DNA from: Lunularia cruciata
Taxonomy: Eukaryota; Streptophyta; Marchantiopsida; Lunulariales; Lunulariaceae
Length of the DNA stretch: 64,000 nucleotides
Direction: 5' to 3'
NCBI GenBank assembly: GCA_948567375.1
Contig: OX419760.1
Location: 21,824,001-21,888,000 of the forward strand
Shown: piece after piece, positions 43,919 through 55,926 of the stretch
How positions within the stretch are numbered: the stretch's first letter is position 1
Layout: every line of letters begins with the position of its first letter
The notes under the pieces: model-generated
What the model was told of the DNA's origin: nothing
Seen by the model: the letters and a program-made list of their open reading frames with translations, nothing else
Database searches by the model: none
Translations under genes and position numbers: made by a program

Positions 43919-45470
43919 CTATTTAGTCACTCTTGTTCCGACTACCACAAGGAATTGAAAATGATTATATTTGGGTATAGGGAATTTGGGGTCCACATTG
44001 GAATTGGAACTAGAGCCACAATAATAATTTGAATCTATATTGGATAATATGGTAATAATGCATTTAATCTCCTCTAGAGATTTTCCTACATGAGCTAGTT
44101 CAAGTGTCATGGCATAAAAGCATTTTGTTTTGGCTTCACTCTTCTTAATTCAAAACTTTTTTGCTTTGGATCTGATTTTCTTTGCCGGTAAGATCTTCTT
44201 TGACTCTACTTCTCTCTTATGTTTCTCAAGATCTACCACTTGCAAAGCTTCAATCTGTACTATTTTACATCTCTCATTGGATTCTATTGATTCATTTCTT
44301 AGTTTGGTGTGAGATGCTAGATCTTACAATAATGAAGGCAGACTAGGTGTTAGTGTAGGAGTCATGTTGGAAGCTTTTGAGTTCCTTCTCCTCTTTCAAG
44401 AATCAACTTCCTTCTTGTTGGATGTTTCTTCAGCATTATCTTGCTCCTCTTTCTCCTTGGATTCATCTCTAGTTGGCTCCTTCCTATGCAATTCTTGACT
44501 ATCTCCCTCTCTTTGATCCTCCTCTTCTCTTGGTGCTCCATTCACACTTGAGTGATTTCTGGTTGCTTGTGAAGTATGGGAGTGTTGCTCAACTTTGTTT
44601 CTTGTCAAACAAGGATTTTCATCCTCATCTAAAACCCCCTTGTCTAAAACTCCCAATGACACATATTCACAACTTCCATATGTACACATCCAATCCATGG
44701 GCGATTGGATGCTCGTATGCTAATAGGAATTGATTCTTCAAGAGGATTTTCTCCCATTTTGTTATATGCCTCCTCTGATGGTGTGGCAACAAGGCATGTT
44801 CCATCCATGAACTGCACTTCCTCCTCCATACCACCAATACTAACCAATGCAGGAGGAGATATATGTGCTCTGCACTCCAACATTAAATGCATTCTTTTAA
44901 AAAATGGACAAAGATGATTCAGTTTATCTTCAATTGTTCTCCATCCTCGCTTCAAGTCCTTGTTAGGGAGACCCTCCCCAATGAAATTTGTTGCCATTCT
45001 TGAGTATCTTTGTATGGTTTCACATATCTTGCCTTTTTTTTGTAAAGCCTATCACCATTCATGGATGATGGAAATCCTTGCCCATGTTGAACAAAGTAAG
45101 TGGCCATGTAGCTGTGCTCTTTTGGATAAGTATTTTACTATTTCCTCCATGGATTTGACTAAAGTGATCAAGATCCTCTAAATAATCAGGTATTTGCAAG
45201 TAGTGGTGATAAGCTATCCTAAATTTGTCATCTTTACCCTTTGTTATTTTGCCCAAATTGCTACTTGATGGGTGGACGTTAACCCCTAACCCTCCTTAGC
45301 CATGTGCTTGCTCATACACACCCTTTGATTCTTTGCTTATTGCATTTGAACGCGGAAGTGGGACATAAGCAACCATTTTCTCAAGTAATTCTTGTGATCA
45401 AACAGGCATAGGAGGGATGGGAGCAAATTCAGGTTGCAAATCAAAGTGAATAGGAGATCCATCCATGTTT
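43919..45470 (-). pseudogene. Coding-like remnant, unknown two-part protein
   Basis: On the minus strand, a frame from about 45468 (MDGSPIHFDLQPEFAPIPPM) continues through SQELLEKMVAYVPLPRSN and GKITKGKDDKFRIAYHHYLQ (45256-45059). After a frame change come GEGLPNKDLKRGWRTIEDKL (44980-44920) and MEEEVQFMDGTCLVATPSEE, then an acidic Glu/Lys/Ser-rich tract (44620-44396) and a C-terminal helix (TLELAHVGKSLEEIK). The layout (helical head, acidic middle, helical tail) resembles accessory proteins of DNA transposons such as the Myb-like Harbinger ORF, but I cannot confirm a Myb/SANT motif. Confidence 0.4.
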
Positions 45471-45530
45471 CCAAAGTATAAGAAGTAAATCTAGATTTTG
45501 ATTTCAATTTACCTGTGCACACTCTATTAC

Positions 45531-48500
45531 TATATTATGTTGGGATAGTCAGGCAACAGGTGGCATTTTTACTCACCAATTCCAACACCTTCGAATAAGA
45601 ATAACAAAACATTTTAATAGTGTACCATTAGGAACTATTCTAACATACTTGACATGTCAATCTGTTGGAGGGGCATGATGAGATGCGAGCCCGAGGAGAG
45701 GAGACTGTTTTTCCAAAATGGTGTAAGATGTGGGAGGATTTTCAAACTGGATTTAACACATGGTTTTCCATTACATTCTCTCATAATCCCTCTCTCACTT
45801 ACATCTAGCTTAATCCGGGTGGTTAGTGTAACATGGGTGGTTAGAATTAACTCCAAAGTGCATCGGTCATTAAGTCCTGCATCTTCATAATAAACTAGCC
45901 GTAAAATGTAAAATTGAAACCCCAAGTGGCGATCTACTTTTTGATACCCATTCAAATCTATACAAGACCATTCATGATTGGGACCACTAACTTTTATGAA
46001 CACTTGTATAATATTTTATGGAGTTCAGTGCTCTACCCGCATAGTTTTAAAATTTTGGAATTGGAATTTGAACTCTCCTTTACGCGTCATCGAATATCCA
46101 TAAATTTCCTTACGGAAGTCTATGAGTACTTGCAAACTTACCATTGAAACCCCCGACTGTTTGCTTGGTGTTTGCTTGCTGTCGTGCTCGACTACGGGTA
46201 CATATCCTCTCTCATCTACTCTGTATTTCCACATTTGGATCATATGGGAGCTTAGATCAAACCAATAAAGTTTACGGATTCGAGCTTTCGCCTTTATCCA
46301 GTAGCTCTACAAGTGCTAGCTTTTTAAAAAACATCCAGTAAGGATAGTTGGAGATTGAATGATGGAACTTTATACTCATTTCAAAAAGTTAACTCTTTAT
46401 CATCCATACGTGAATATCTTCAGATGAAAGTGAAGAATCAACAGGACTATTTTACTTCCATTTGCTGGAAATCATACTGCATATGTACATGGACTACAAG
46501 TGAACTTTTGACGCAAAGAAAACATGATTTGACCACGTTATATGTATCGTCAAATATTTGATTCCGAATATCACACGAAAATGATCATAAGATAGCTGTG
46601 CAAAGGCTTAATGGTTTATAAAACTACTGATTCAAGAGAAACAATAGAATCACAATTGCAAATTGTATGTCATGCGAAAAATGAAACTATACGAGAAAGC
46701 AATGTGTGTACATAGGGGCAGTAACCAAGAGCAACTGCTAAGAAATTGTTCTCATGAAGTTGTTTGTAATGAGAAAGTTCTAAGCGCCATTGCAACTAAG
46801 AGCTCATTTTATATGCTCTTACTCGTCCATTTCTTTTCTCCGCCAAAACTCTGCACTGTGACAGTAGGCTGTACCAGGGAGGACAATGTCAAACTTCATC
46901 TGCGGTCAATTGGATTTACATCTTTACGTCCCAAGTCATGGGTGATGCTTTTAGAACGATGACAAAGTGAGCAGGAGTGGAAAGGTCGGCTCGTACGTGT
47001 GGTGCTCCGATAGTGCAATGGTATAATGGTTCCAGCGACGGACTAAAGTTGATTACATGAACTTTCCTGCGAGGGATAACTGGCACAGCTTGTATGGCTC
47101 AGGAGCATTTTATTCCTTTTGAATGGAAGGGGGAGGTCCAGCAGGACTTTTGGGGGAAACGTACAGCACTTTCTTTCATCATGAATTTTAGAATTCGATC
47201 ATCAGTTTGCACACCATTTTGAATGTCGTAGCGTCACTACTGTGACTGGATCCCATAGCTATCCCATATCATCTGTTTCTGCAATTGTCGCAGCTTGCTT
47301 TGTTCAACTCGAGCTATGTCATTTACTTGGTATAGAGCTTGAACTACAGTACAGAAGGAATATGCTTTCTGATCCATTTATGTGGTTATGACTGGAAGTC
47401 ATCATGGACTTCAACTTCATAAGAAGTCTAAAATCTAACAGTTCCCCGTAAAATGACATATTTTACTGGGAATGATGTATCTTCGTGCCATGCAAAAAGC
47501 ATGCCTGTTTTTATTTTATTGTTAGGAGTGTGTGATTGTTGTAACCGTTGCAAGGATTGTCAACCCTCTATGACCATAGTTTTTGAAACGACCAATCACA
47601 GAGGTGCGGGAGTAGAGGTAACCATTGCCACCAAATCTAAGAAGAACTACTGTGCACCATGGCTGGGTTTTTATGTCTTTGTATTTGGAAATTTTGGTCA
47701 TTTTAATGTCATTTTGATAGATAGGACGAGGATTAATGCACAGGAGAGGGGACATGTTAGTTTTGCCCGCCGCGCGCATCTCATATTTTAGCAAAGAACC
47801 TTATATCGTATTTTACACACCAAAAAAATTGATCACTTTAGAAAATTTGAAGTCTTGGATTTATATAGACATGGAATAGTAATGAGAAGTTCTTAATCAT
47901 ACAATTTAACAAAATAATATATACATAAACTATTTAAATAATTCAGACTAGTTAATTAAAATGTTTTCTTTTGGTTTATAGTTACATGTTCCTGCTCGTT
48001 CTTCTAATATACATTTTTCAATGTCTATTATTTCCTTCTTTTTTTCCTCGGAATATACTATCTGTTTTCAACCAGGTTTCAAGAGTTCGTAATGTAGATG
48101 ATTCTCATTTCAAAACTTCGGACTCTACGAAGATGAACTACAGAATTCAGGTACCCTTAAGCAGATGCTCGAATCACGACTCAGTTTGTACTGTTTATGT
48201 GGAGCGAATCTTCAAACCTTCAACTTGATCCGAGTCCACTCTACTACTTTCACGTGCAATGCAGAAAGAACTTCTTGGTTTCGTTGAATCTTTGTCCAGG
48301 CACCACAAAGCCGCACTACTAGCAGCTTTCATGCATTTTGTAGGGCCCCATGAAATCAAAAGATTCTACTCCCTCCTCCATCTTGATAGTAACAAACACA
48401 ACGATAACATCTGTTTAACATTGACCATAGAAGTTCCCTTTCAGCAAATAAAGTGTAAAGAGCTTAAGTCGTAGCAGTCTGCCTTTATCCGCCCCCACAA

Positions 48501-49971
48501 CCGAGGTCTTCTCACTGATTGCGTTGTTGCTCTAGCTCTAGCTCTAGCTATAGCTATACTAACGGGAATGAGAAACTTGACTAGCATCAAAAAACTGTCT
48601 GATCAACGGGAGCCTGCCTGGGTGCTTTATCGTGCGAAGTAGTTGCAAAGTTTATCTGATTGACTTCACATGTTGCTGCAGAGAGAGCTGGCACAATACT
48701 GTCGACAAAACGCTTCTCATCAGAATCTAGACGATGTTATGAAATGACTTTCCATGCCTGTAGCTCAGGGCACTGACAAAACGGAATGTGGTCGACCTGC
48801 ATCCACTCTAAATGGATATGTATGTCACCTCTGTCTATGCACTACAGTACCTTGACAGAATAATTCAAGATTATTATTCAATTATTCAATTATTCTTCAA
48901 CAATAACCCCCTATATATGCAGTTGTGTTTACTAATTTGCTTACTCCAATCGAGACAAGTTCATATTTAAATACTTGAACTTGTAAAAGGATATGGCATT
49001 CGATGCAGATCAGCAAAGTAACGAATATTCTTTTCGACTGTGATCTAGCGGTTGAATGTATATATGAAGCTTTGAGTGTAGGGGTCGGCTCTATTTGATC
49101 ATGCTTCGTTCGAATCAACTTGTATGAGGCGTTGACGGGGTGATTGAATTTGGATACTCGGATTGTCTCGAATTCTTCATCCCCTTATTGAGAGCATTCT
49201 CTTATGTGTGAACAGGCAAGAAACCAGAGTGCTAGAAGAGAGAAAAGAAGGCAAGAACTCAGATGCACTTTCCAGGTTATATGAGATACTTATTTGTCAA
49301 CTGTAATGTCTTGTTTATGACTTCTGCATTGCCAAACTTATACAAAAGTCCGATAGGAGAATCCTTTCATTACGTGATTTGGCAAAAGTACATACAAGTT
49401 TTAGGAGTGCAACTCAGCTGATTCCGTGATCACAAGCGGGTAAACAAACTTTAATTTCCGAAATCCAGATTGGCTCTACAAGTAACACTCTCATCGAAAG
49501 GAAATTTCGACTGCCTTCCAATTTCTTTCAATTTAAAAATGGAATGCCATTTTTTGTTTCAAGCTGTCCATCATTGACTATTTGAGGGTTTCAGGGGCTT
49601 TCCCCCCTAAGACTAGAAGTTATAGATTTTCACCGTAAGGGGATAATACCGTAATTATCCCGAAATCCTTAATGTCGGCAACATAGATACCTTTTGCCCA
49701 CTAGAGTTACGAATTTTTTTCTTTTTCTCCCGTTAATTACAAGAGTAATAACTATAACCAGGATGCGTTATATCTATACCTTGCCGAGGTTTAGGGTTGC
49801 GGATCCTAAGACTCTGTACTTATCGACTGTAGTTTACAGGCCTCCAACCTCTATCGTTCTACTCAGTCGTCCCACTCTTTAGAGGCAAATGAGTACGATT
49901 ACGTACCGGTGATGATAAGCGTTGTAGCTCTAGGCTGAGTCGCGTTGTAGTTTTCGTCTGTATGCCAACTC
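45531..49971. other. Long stretch without recognisable genes
   Basis: Only short frames on both strands. The best is 48259-48474 (+), 71 residues, MQKELLGFVESLSRHHKAAL... with HEIKRFYSLLHL. It is helical and could be an exon, but no family is recognised. A CTAGCT microsatellite lies at about 48530-48556. No mobile-element signature was identified. Confidence 0.5.
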
Positions 49972-50127
49972 GTAAAGATTCCGCGATCAACACATCAATC
50001 AAACAAGGTGAATCCTGCTTTGCCATTGCCAAATTTCTCATAACGATATGGTAAAGAGTCCGTGATCAACACATCAATCAAACAAGGTGAATCCTGCTTT
50101 GCCAATAGCCAAATTTCTCATACCGAT
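49972..50127. repeat. Two-copy tandem duplication, about 78 bp
   Basis: Units 49972-50050 and 50051-50127 both contain ACACATCAATCAAACAAGGT and CTTTGCCA, and differ at a few bases. They abut a copy of the short dispersed repeat. Confidence 0.85.
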
Positions 50128-50131
50128 GGCA

Positions 50132-50229
50132 TTGGAGTTTAGCCCCAATTTACCTCCTATGTCTTATCTTTGTGCGGCTTGATGTGAGTCTTCCTTTCCT
50201 TCTTGTTATCCTACGCGGTCGCCTTTTTA
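50132..50229 (+). repeat. Copy of the short dispersed repeat family
   Basis: Starts TTGGAGTTTAGCCCCAA, includes GTGCGGCTTGATGTGAGTCT and ends CTACGCGGTCGCCTTTTT. Orientation is as at 63652. No clean target duplication. Confidence 0.75.
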
Positions 50230-51480
50230 TTCTTTGCCAATGGCTTGTAACATCTATGATCTATAGTCTATCCAGACCTTCCGGACATGAGAACTCTCAA
50301 GTTCTACAAGCAGCTCGGGTCTGCATGTTTTCCACAACGGCCACTGACAACAGAGCCGGCAGAACAGTTCAGTTCCCAGAATTGGCTTAGCCGCTCTCTG
50401 AACTGGGCACCATGACATTGCTGCGGTATGCCAGTTTGGCAGAAACTTCACACCTCACCTGAGCCACGTGGTGCAACGCGTCGCCGCCTTCCTTGTTGAC
50501 CATCATGACTCGTGTTGAGAAATGTTGTTCTTCTCAAGACATTTGAGTAGACATCGTGTAGACAACCATCTACCAATTACTTTCTGTAGCACGTCCTAAT
50601 ATATTCTGACCTCCACGATTAGAGTTTCAAACTGAGCTCCCGTTCGGGCTCAGCCAGAAACCAGCTTCGGACTGGACGAACCTGAAATCTAACCCGGATG
50701 GGGAGCGTAACCCTCAAGCTAAACTCGAACCGGACCCGAAACTCAACCAGACACACCCATCCAGCCCGAACCTGACGGGGAACTCAACCTGAAATCAATT
50801 TCGGTTTCGAAAAGGAGTTCAACCCCATTCGGGTTGAAGTCCTCCCCATCCGATTCCAACGTTCTAATCTAATCTAACTTGAAGTTCTGAATCCCATGTT
50901 AAGCTGTCTCTTCATATTCTGAAATTGAGCAGATGGGTAGTTTCAGAAAGGAGAAGAGTGCAAATTGATCCAAGACTCTCAAGACCGTGGCAACTCTTCT
51001 TGATTTCCAATCGATCCGGGCCGCTGGGTCTACTCGGAAATTGAACTCTGCAATGCTTGAATAGAAAAAAGTGCGACTCTTCCGTTTCCACAATTAATTC
51101 ATTCCTGCTTGACAGCCAAGTTGGGGATAATTTGTCTACTTTCTGTACTCTCTAAGAGAAGATTAAAATCTCCACTGTTATTTCTCTATCGATAAACGAA
51201 CAGCACTTCTACGTGTTCTGTTTGTAGCTTCTGCTCTATGTGCCTTAGCATGTCACATTTCTCCACCTGAGGGATTCCAACCCTCCCTGAATGCTCTTCG
51301 CTTCATTCAAACTTGTATTCTCTAACCTCCTGCGACTGAACGATCGGGTGAAACCCATTGTCCAGGACGGAATTCCTCGTCCTGGTAAACGACAAACAGC
51401 CATGGTCTACGTGAAATGGAATCTGCACTTTTCAATAAAAGATACAAAACGATTGTCCAACTATTCGTTCAATGAGAAAA
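50230..51480. other. Unassigned DNA
   Basis: No gene recognised apart from the degenerate minisatellite noted separately. Frames are short. Confidence 0.5.
50640..50870. repeat. Degenerate AACCCGA-type minisatellite
   Basis: About 230 bp of loosely repeating words such as CCCGAACCTGA, GAACCGGACCCGAA and CATTCGGGTTGAA, suggesting an old AACCCGA-like array. Confidence 0.6.
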
Positions 51481-51561
51481 AGGCGACCGCGTAGAAGAAC
51501 GGGAAGAACCCATCAAGCCGAGCAAGGGTGAGACAAACTAGGTAAAATGAGGTTATGTCCC
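51481..51561 (-). repeat. Copy of the short dispersed repeat family
   Basis: Reverse orientation: AGGCGACCGCGTAGAAGAAC, GGGAAGAACCCATCAAGCCG, AGACAAACTAGGTAAAATGA. Flanks CAATGAGAAA and CAATAGAAAT may be a decayed target duplication. Confidence 0.7.
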
Positions 51562-51704
51562 AATAGAAATCTGCAGTATTGCACCTAAGATATCGAGCAG
51601 TGCAGGTCTATAAACAATTGGAATATTCGAAAAAAATCATCTAAGGTGATTGCCTTCCGATGGATTGCATTAACCACTCATTTTTGTAGAACAATGTATT
51701 ACAT

Positions 51705-52407
51705 TTTGCTTGTAATCCGGGACTTGATTGATCAAGAGCAATAGCAAACGTGACTGATGAAACACCTTGCTGTTTCATGCGGTGTTCTAGATACTTGTCA
51801 CTATTATGGCAAATACTCAAATGATTAGATACCTTGAGTTGTCAATAATATGGGAGTCCCGCAGGTCCAGTATTTAGGAGTTCAATATGATGATTCACAC
51901 TGGTAGAATAATGATAAAGCCCTAAGTTAGCATGCATCGAATGTATCCTAAAGAAAACGTATAATTGAAGCAAATTGAGAATAGCATATGTTTGACGTAC
52001 TATGTCTACTTACTAATAAACAATGTGAAATCTACAACATCCATGCAAAAGTCTGCGAGTAATAGGAACTGTGATGTAAATCGAACGTCAGTAATCAGTG
52101 CTTGAACAATAAGATGAAAAACGTGGGGGTGGAGTCAGAGTAGAAACACTATAGACATCATATATATGTGCAGAGAGCGATAAAGGTTCAGAGGTTGGTG
52201 TGAGTCAGAGTAGAAACACTATAGACACCATATATATGTGCAGAGAGCGATGAAGGTTCAGAGGTTGGTGTGAGCCTGTTTCAGCTGTGAAGGTAGCTTC
52301 CGAGACAAGAAGTGAATCATATTATTTCTTGTTGTCCTTTGATTTTGGTTTAATGAGTTCATGATGATGTGCTATTGCGAGAGATTCAGGGACTGTGTTT
52401 TCTAACA
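51705..52407 (+). repeat. 5' LTR of the copia element
   Basis: Begins near TTTGCTTGTAATCCGGGACT and ends TGTTTTCTAACA. It contains a two-copy tandem repeat (about 52131-52272) not present in the 3' LTR. Confidence 0.75.
52131..52272 (+). repeat. 71-bp tandem duplication within the 5' copia LTR
   Basis: Two copies of GAGTCAGAGTAGAAACACTA through GGTTCAGAGGTTGGTGT with two differences (about 52131-52201 and 52202-52272). Confidence 0.9.
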
Positions 52408-52493
52408 ATTGGTATAGTTAGCTTAGTTGGTCCTAAAGAGGGTCTTGAGATCTGAGGGTGCATTGAAATGGGTCCAGAAGCAAGTCTGCAGCA

Positions 52494-53465
52494 AAGCAAT
52501 GGCAGTGGTGATATCCATATCAAATGCTAAATTTGCAGTGGAGTAGTTTGATGGGAAAAACATTTCTGAACTTTGGCAACTGAAGATGAAGGACCTTCTT
52601 GCCCAGTAAGGACTGCATAGAGCACTAACAAAAAGACATGAGGACAAAAGTGATGAGGATGGTGAAGATGAAGATGTAGATCTCAAAGCTATTAGCAATA
52701 TTCGGTTGAACCTTGCAGGTGACATGTTATACAATGTTATGAATGAGGAATCTGCACCAAAACCATGGGCCAAACTGGAGAATCTTTATATGACCAAGTC
52801 ATTGACAAATAAACTGTTTCTTAAACAGAAGTTGTATAAGTTGCTGATGAAGGAAGGCCAAAGTATTATGGAGCACCTCAATACTTTCAACAAAATCATT
52901 TGTGAGTTGATGAGCATAGAGGTTAGGTTAGAAGAGGAGGATAAGGCATTGTTGTTATTGACTTCACTTTCTCCATCATATGAGCATCTGATCACAACTC
53001 TTCTATATGGGAAGGATGATATAAATTGTGAGGAGGTCACTTCAGCATTATTGTCCAATGAGATGCAAAAAAGACTCAACCAAGAAATGAAAAATCTAGA
53101 GGCCCTATTTATCAAAGGAAGCTCAAGAGAGAGATCAGATCAAGTGTAAATCAAGATCCAAGTCTAGAACTACAGGTTTCAAATGCAAGTGTTGGATTTG
53201 TAGGAAGGTTGGACATTTCAAGAAGGATTGTAACAACAAGAGGCTTGAGTCCAACAAGGATAAAGGTCAACTTTCAGATCAAGCAAATATTGCTAAGTCA
53301 TCTGGTTTTGTGGATGATGGTCTATGTGTTACCCAAGACAAAGATCAATTTGAGGAGTCATGGATATTGGACTCGGATTGCTCTTACCATATGTGTCCAA
53401 TTAAGGAGTGGTTTCATGAGTACAAACCATTCAATGGAGGATTTGTAATACAGGGAAACAACATG
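52494..53465 (+). pseudogene. Copia Gag and protease fragment
   Basis: From ATG 52500 (AVVISISNAKFAVE, stop, FDGKNISELWQLKMKDLL) through the UBN2-type gag helices (KPWAKLENLYMTKSLTNKLF, FNKIICELMSI, LLTSLSPSYEHLITTLLYGK; one open frame 52706-53149). A perfect zinc knuckle CWICRKVGHFKKDC follows at 53190-53231 in another frame, then the protease start ESWILDSDCSYHMCP (normally DSG or DTG). The protein ends at the deletion junction. It is not functional, but gag is well preserved. Confidence 0.85.
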
Positions 53466-53479
53466 TGGAAGTTGTGAAG

Positions 53480-53850
53480 TAGATTGGAGAGTACTTTGGT
53501 ACTTGAAAGGGACTATACATATTTGCATTGTCTTTGATGTGGAGAAGGACCAAGAAGGAGAAATTACAAGGTATGTAGATTCTAATTTGGTTGGAGACTT
53601 GGATAAGAGAAGGTCTACAAAAAGAACTCTTTTTTACTTTGCTATTCATTTGGCCAAAAATCAATCATATCATTCAAAGATAAAGCATATTCATGTGAGA
53701 CATTTTATCAAGGAAGGTGTGACAAATGGTGAAATCAATTTGCAAAAGATTAGAATTGAGGTAAACACAGCTGATATGTTGACTAAACCTGTTCAAGTTA
53801 TGCATGACCTTGCTCAAAGTTCAATGTTGCTCTTTGGGATGATATGGTGG
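53480..53850 (+). pseudogene. Copia RNase H C-terminal fragment
   Basis: WYLKGTIHICIVFD, YVDSNLVGDLDKRRSTKRTL (normally DADWAGD..DRRST.G), SKIKHIHVRHFIKEGV and VNTADMLTKPV are the conserved end of copia pol. It joins protease sequence directly upstream, which shows the deletion of integrase and RT. Confidence 0.85.
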
Positions 53851-53879
53851 ATAGAAGCAAAAGGTGGAGATTGCCATGT

Positions 53880-54597
53880 TTGGCTTGTAATCCGGGACTT
53901 TGACTGATCAAGAGCAAGAACAAATGAGACTGATGAAACACCTTGCTGTTTCATGCTGTGCGAGGGCATTCACTTGTGTAGATATGTTCAGTCACTATTA
54001 TGGTAAAGTATTAAAGTGACTAGATATCTTGCGTGATCAATATCCAAAAAGCCCCGAAAGTGTGTATTCAGGAGTTCAGTTGGATGACAAGGATGAGGAA
54101 TTATATATATATATATATATATATGGCTTGTAATCCAAAAAGCCCCGAAAGTGTGTATTCAGGAGTTCAGTTGGATGACAATGATGAGGAATTATATATA
54201 TATATATATATATATATATGGCTTGTAATCCGGGACTTTGACTGATCAAGAGCAAGAACAAAGGAGACTGATGAAACACCTTGCTGTTTCATGCTGTGCG
54301 AGGCCATTCACTTGTGTAGATATGTTAGTCACTATTATGGTAAAGTATTAAAGTGACTAGATATCTTGCGTGATCAATATTCAAAAAGCCCCGAAAATGT
54401 GTATTCAGGAGTTCAGTTGGATGACAATGATGAGGAATTATATATATATATAATGAGCCTGTTTCAGCGCGTGGTGGTAGTTCCCAAAGACAGGAAGTGA
54501 TTCCTTAGTTACATAATTTCCTATTATCTATTTTTGTTTAATGAAGTTTATGATGTGCTATTGTGAGAGAGGTCATATGACTTCGTTTTCTAATACA
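53880..54597 (+). repeat. 3' copia LTR with internal triplication
   Basis: The LTR start (GGCTTGTAATCC) occurs three times: 53881, 54125 and 54220. Each copy runs to a TA microsatellite after GATGAGGAATTATATATA. The middle copy lacks about 150 bp between GTAATCC and AAAAAGCCCC. The last copy continues into the normal LTR end (TTTTCTAATACA). Confidence 0.85.
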
Positions 54598-55926
54598 ATG
54601 GACAATAATCTCTAAAATATGGTATAAACTATGTCTAAAATATATTACAAAATAGGAGAGTGAGAGTGGTCCCTGTTCGTTCAATTGGGTGCCAAATAGA
54701 GATCCACACCCCACGTGAATAACAAATAGCCTGGGTTTCAAGTACGCTGACAAACATCACGTCAAACAAAACATAAATTGGACTCACATGCCACGTCAAG
54801 AGAAAACGAAGGTACTGCAAGTCGTTCAAGTCTTCCTGACGATTTGAGCACCATAAAGGATACTGTCAAAATTCATGTTTGTTTCAATCTTAGCCCAACT
54901 TCAGATGAATCTCTGCCAGTGAATTGGACACAAGTCAGCGCTGTGCTGGACTTGAACTCCCAAGTCCCACGGGCAGTGACAGGCCAATGTGCTGTGACTG
55001 ATAAGTACTGGGACGGAAATGGATCGTTTTAAACGTTGCAGAGTAAAGGGAAGTTCGGGCTACCTCGTGCAATGGCTCAAAGTAACAAACAATCATACCA
55101 TGCTAAGAGACATCCACTTTCGGATTCCAGTAAAGGTAGAAGTTTTCATTCATCAGTAACGCAACGCACATAGGATAACAATAAGGATGGGAAGACCGCA
55201 TCAAGCCCGTAAGAGGATACAACATAAAGCTTCAATTATCAATTCGTCCCATTATGCTCCGATTATCTATTCATCCCATTAAGGGTTTCGGAGAGGATCG
55301 CGAGATGAACTCAAGCTTATGTTCATTTGTCAGAGCGACAGAAATAGGGTTACTTTCTTGGGGTGTAAAATGGAAGCGGTCGTGAAATCACCTGGACCAG
55401 CAGCATAGCATGAAACATTTGACATATTTATATGACAGCTTATATGACATACTTGTTGCAGGTATATAACTGCATTCATAGAGAGCGATTTGCATTGAAG
55501 ACCCTAGCAATCTTGAACTTGGCTTTTGCATGCATTGATCAAATCGCGAATTTAGATGGCATGACTCGACTTAGACTTAGTAGGCAGAGTTCTTTGAAGC
55601 TCCTACCATGATCAGTAATTTTTAAACAAAATCTTCTTGATCCCCCAGGTTTGGTGTGTACTTCCACCTTTTACTTTGCATGAGTTGTCATAAATCCGAT
55701 GCTTTGGCAGTCAGGTAACCTCGGGCTACAAAACACCACTACCTCCTGAAACGAAATCGATGGAACATAGATGGACACGACTGTATACTCTACACCCACT
55801 GAGCGTGGAATAAAATAATCTTTCTGCGAGGATTGGGTATCTGGCCAAATAAGGGTTCTCTAATGTTTGGATGGGCCGTCATACTTGTCCACGGACTCTA
55901 ATGTACTCCTTAGAATCTTCATGTGA
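54598..55926. other. Intergenic DNA between the copia element and the ATP-grasp gene
   Basis: An 84-residue frame at 54778-55032 (+) is not recognised. The part nearest 55926 should hold the 3' UTR of the minus-strand gene. One short dispersed repeat copy is noted separately. Confidence 0.45.
55158..55222 (-). repeat. Partial copy of the short dispersed repeat
   Basis: GCACATAGGATAACAATAAG, GATGGGAAGACCGCATCAAG and CCCGTAAGAGG match the family in reverse. The GGGGCTTAGCCCC end is missing. Confidence 0.6.

Larger units (their letters stand above)
51705..54597 (+). mobile_element. Ty1/copia element, internally deleted
   Basis: The LTRs (about 51705-52407 and 53880-54597) flank a gag-protease fragment that jumps straight to the RNase H C-terminus. 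Integrase and RT, normally about 2.5 kb, are missing at a junction near 53465. The primer-binding region ATTGGTATAG follows the 5' LTR, and the polypurine-like AAAGGTGGAGATTG (53860-53873) precedes the 3' LTR. The LTRs are quite diverged from each other. I could not identify a target duplication. Confidence 0.8.

Noticed and set aside
46995-47090. A tRNA-like stretch (GTGGTGCTCCGATAGTGCAATGG, with an A-box-like TAGTGCAATGG)
   Set aside because: No B box of the GGTTCGANTCC kind at the right distance, and no cloverleaf could be drawn.
54033-54279. Frames with runs of Ile-Tyr
   Set aside because: They are translations of TA microsatellites in the copia LTR.
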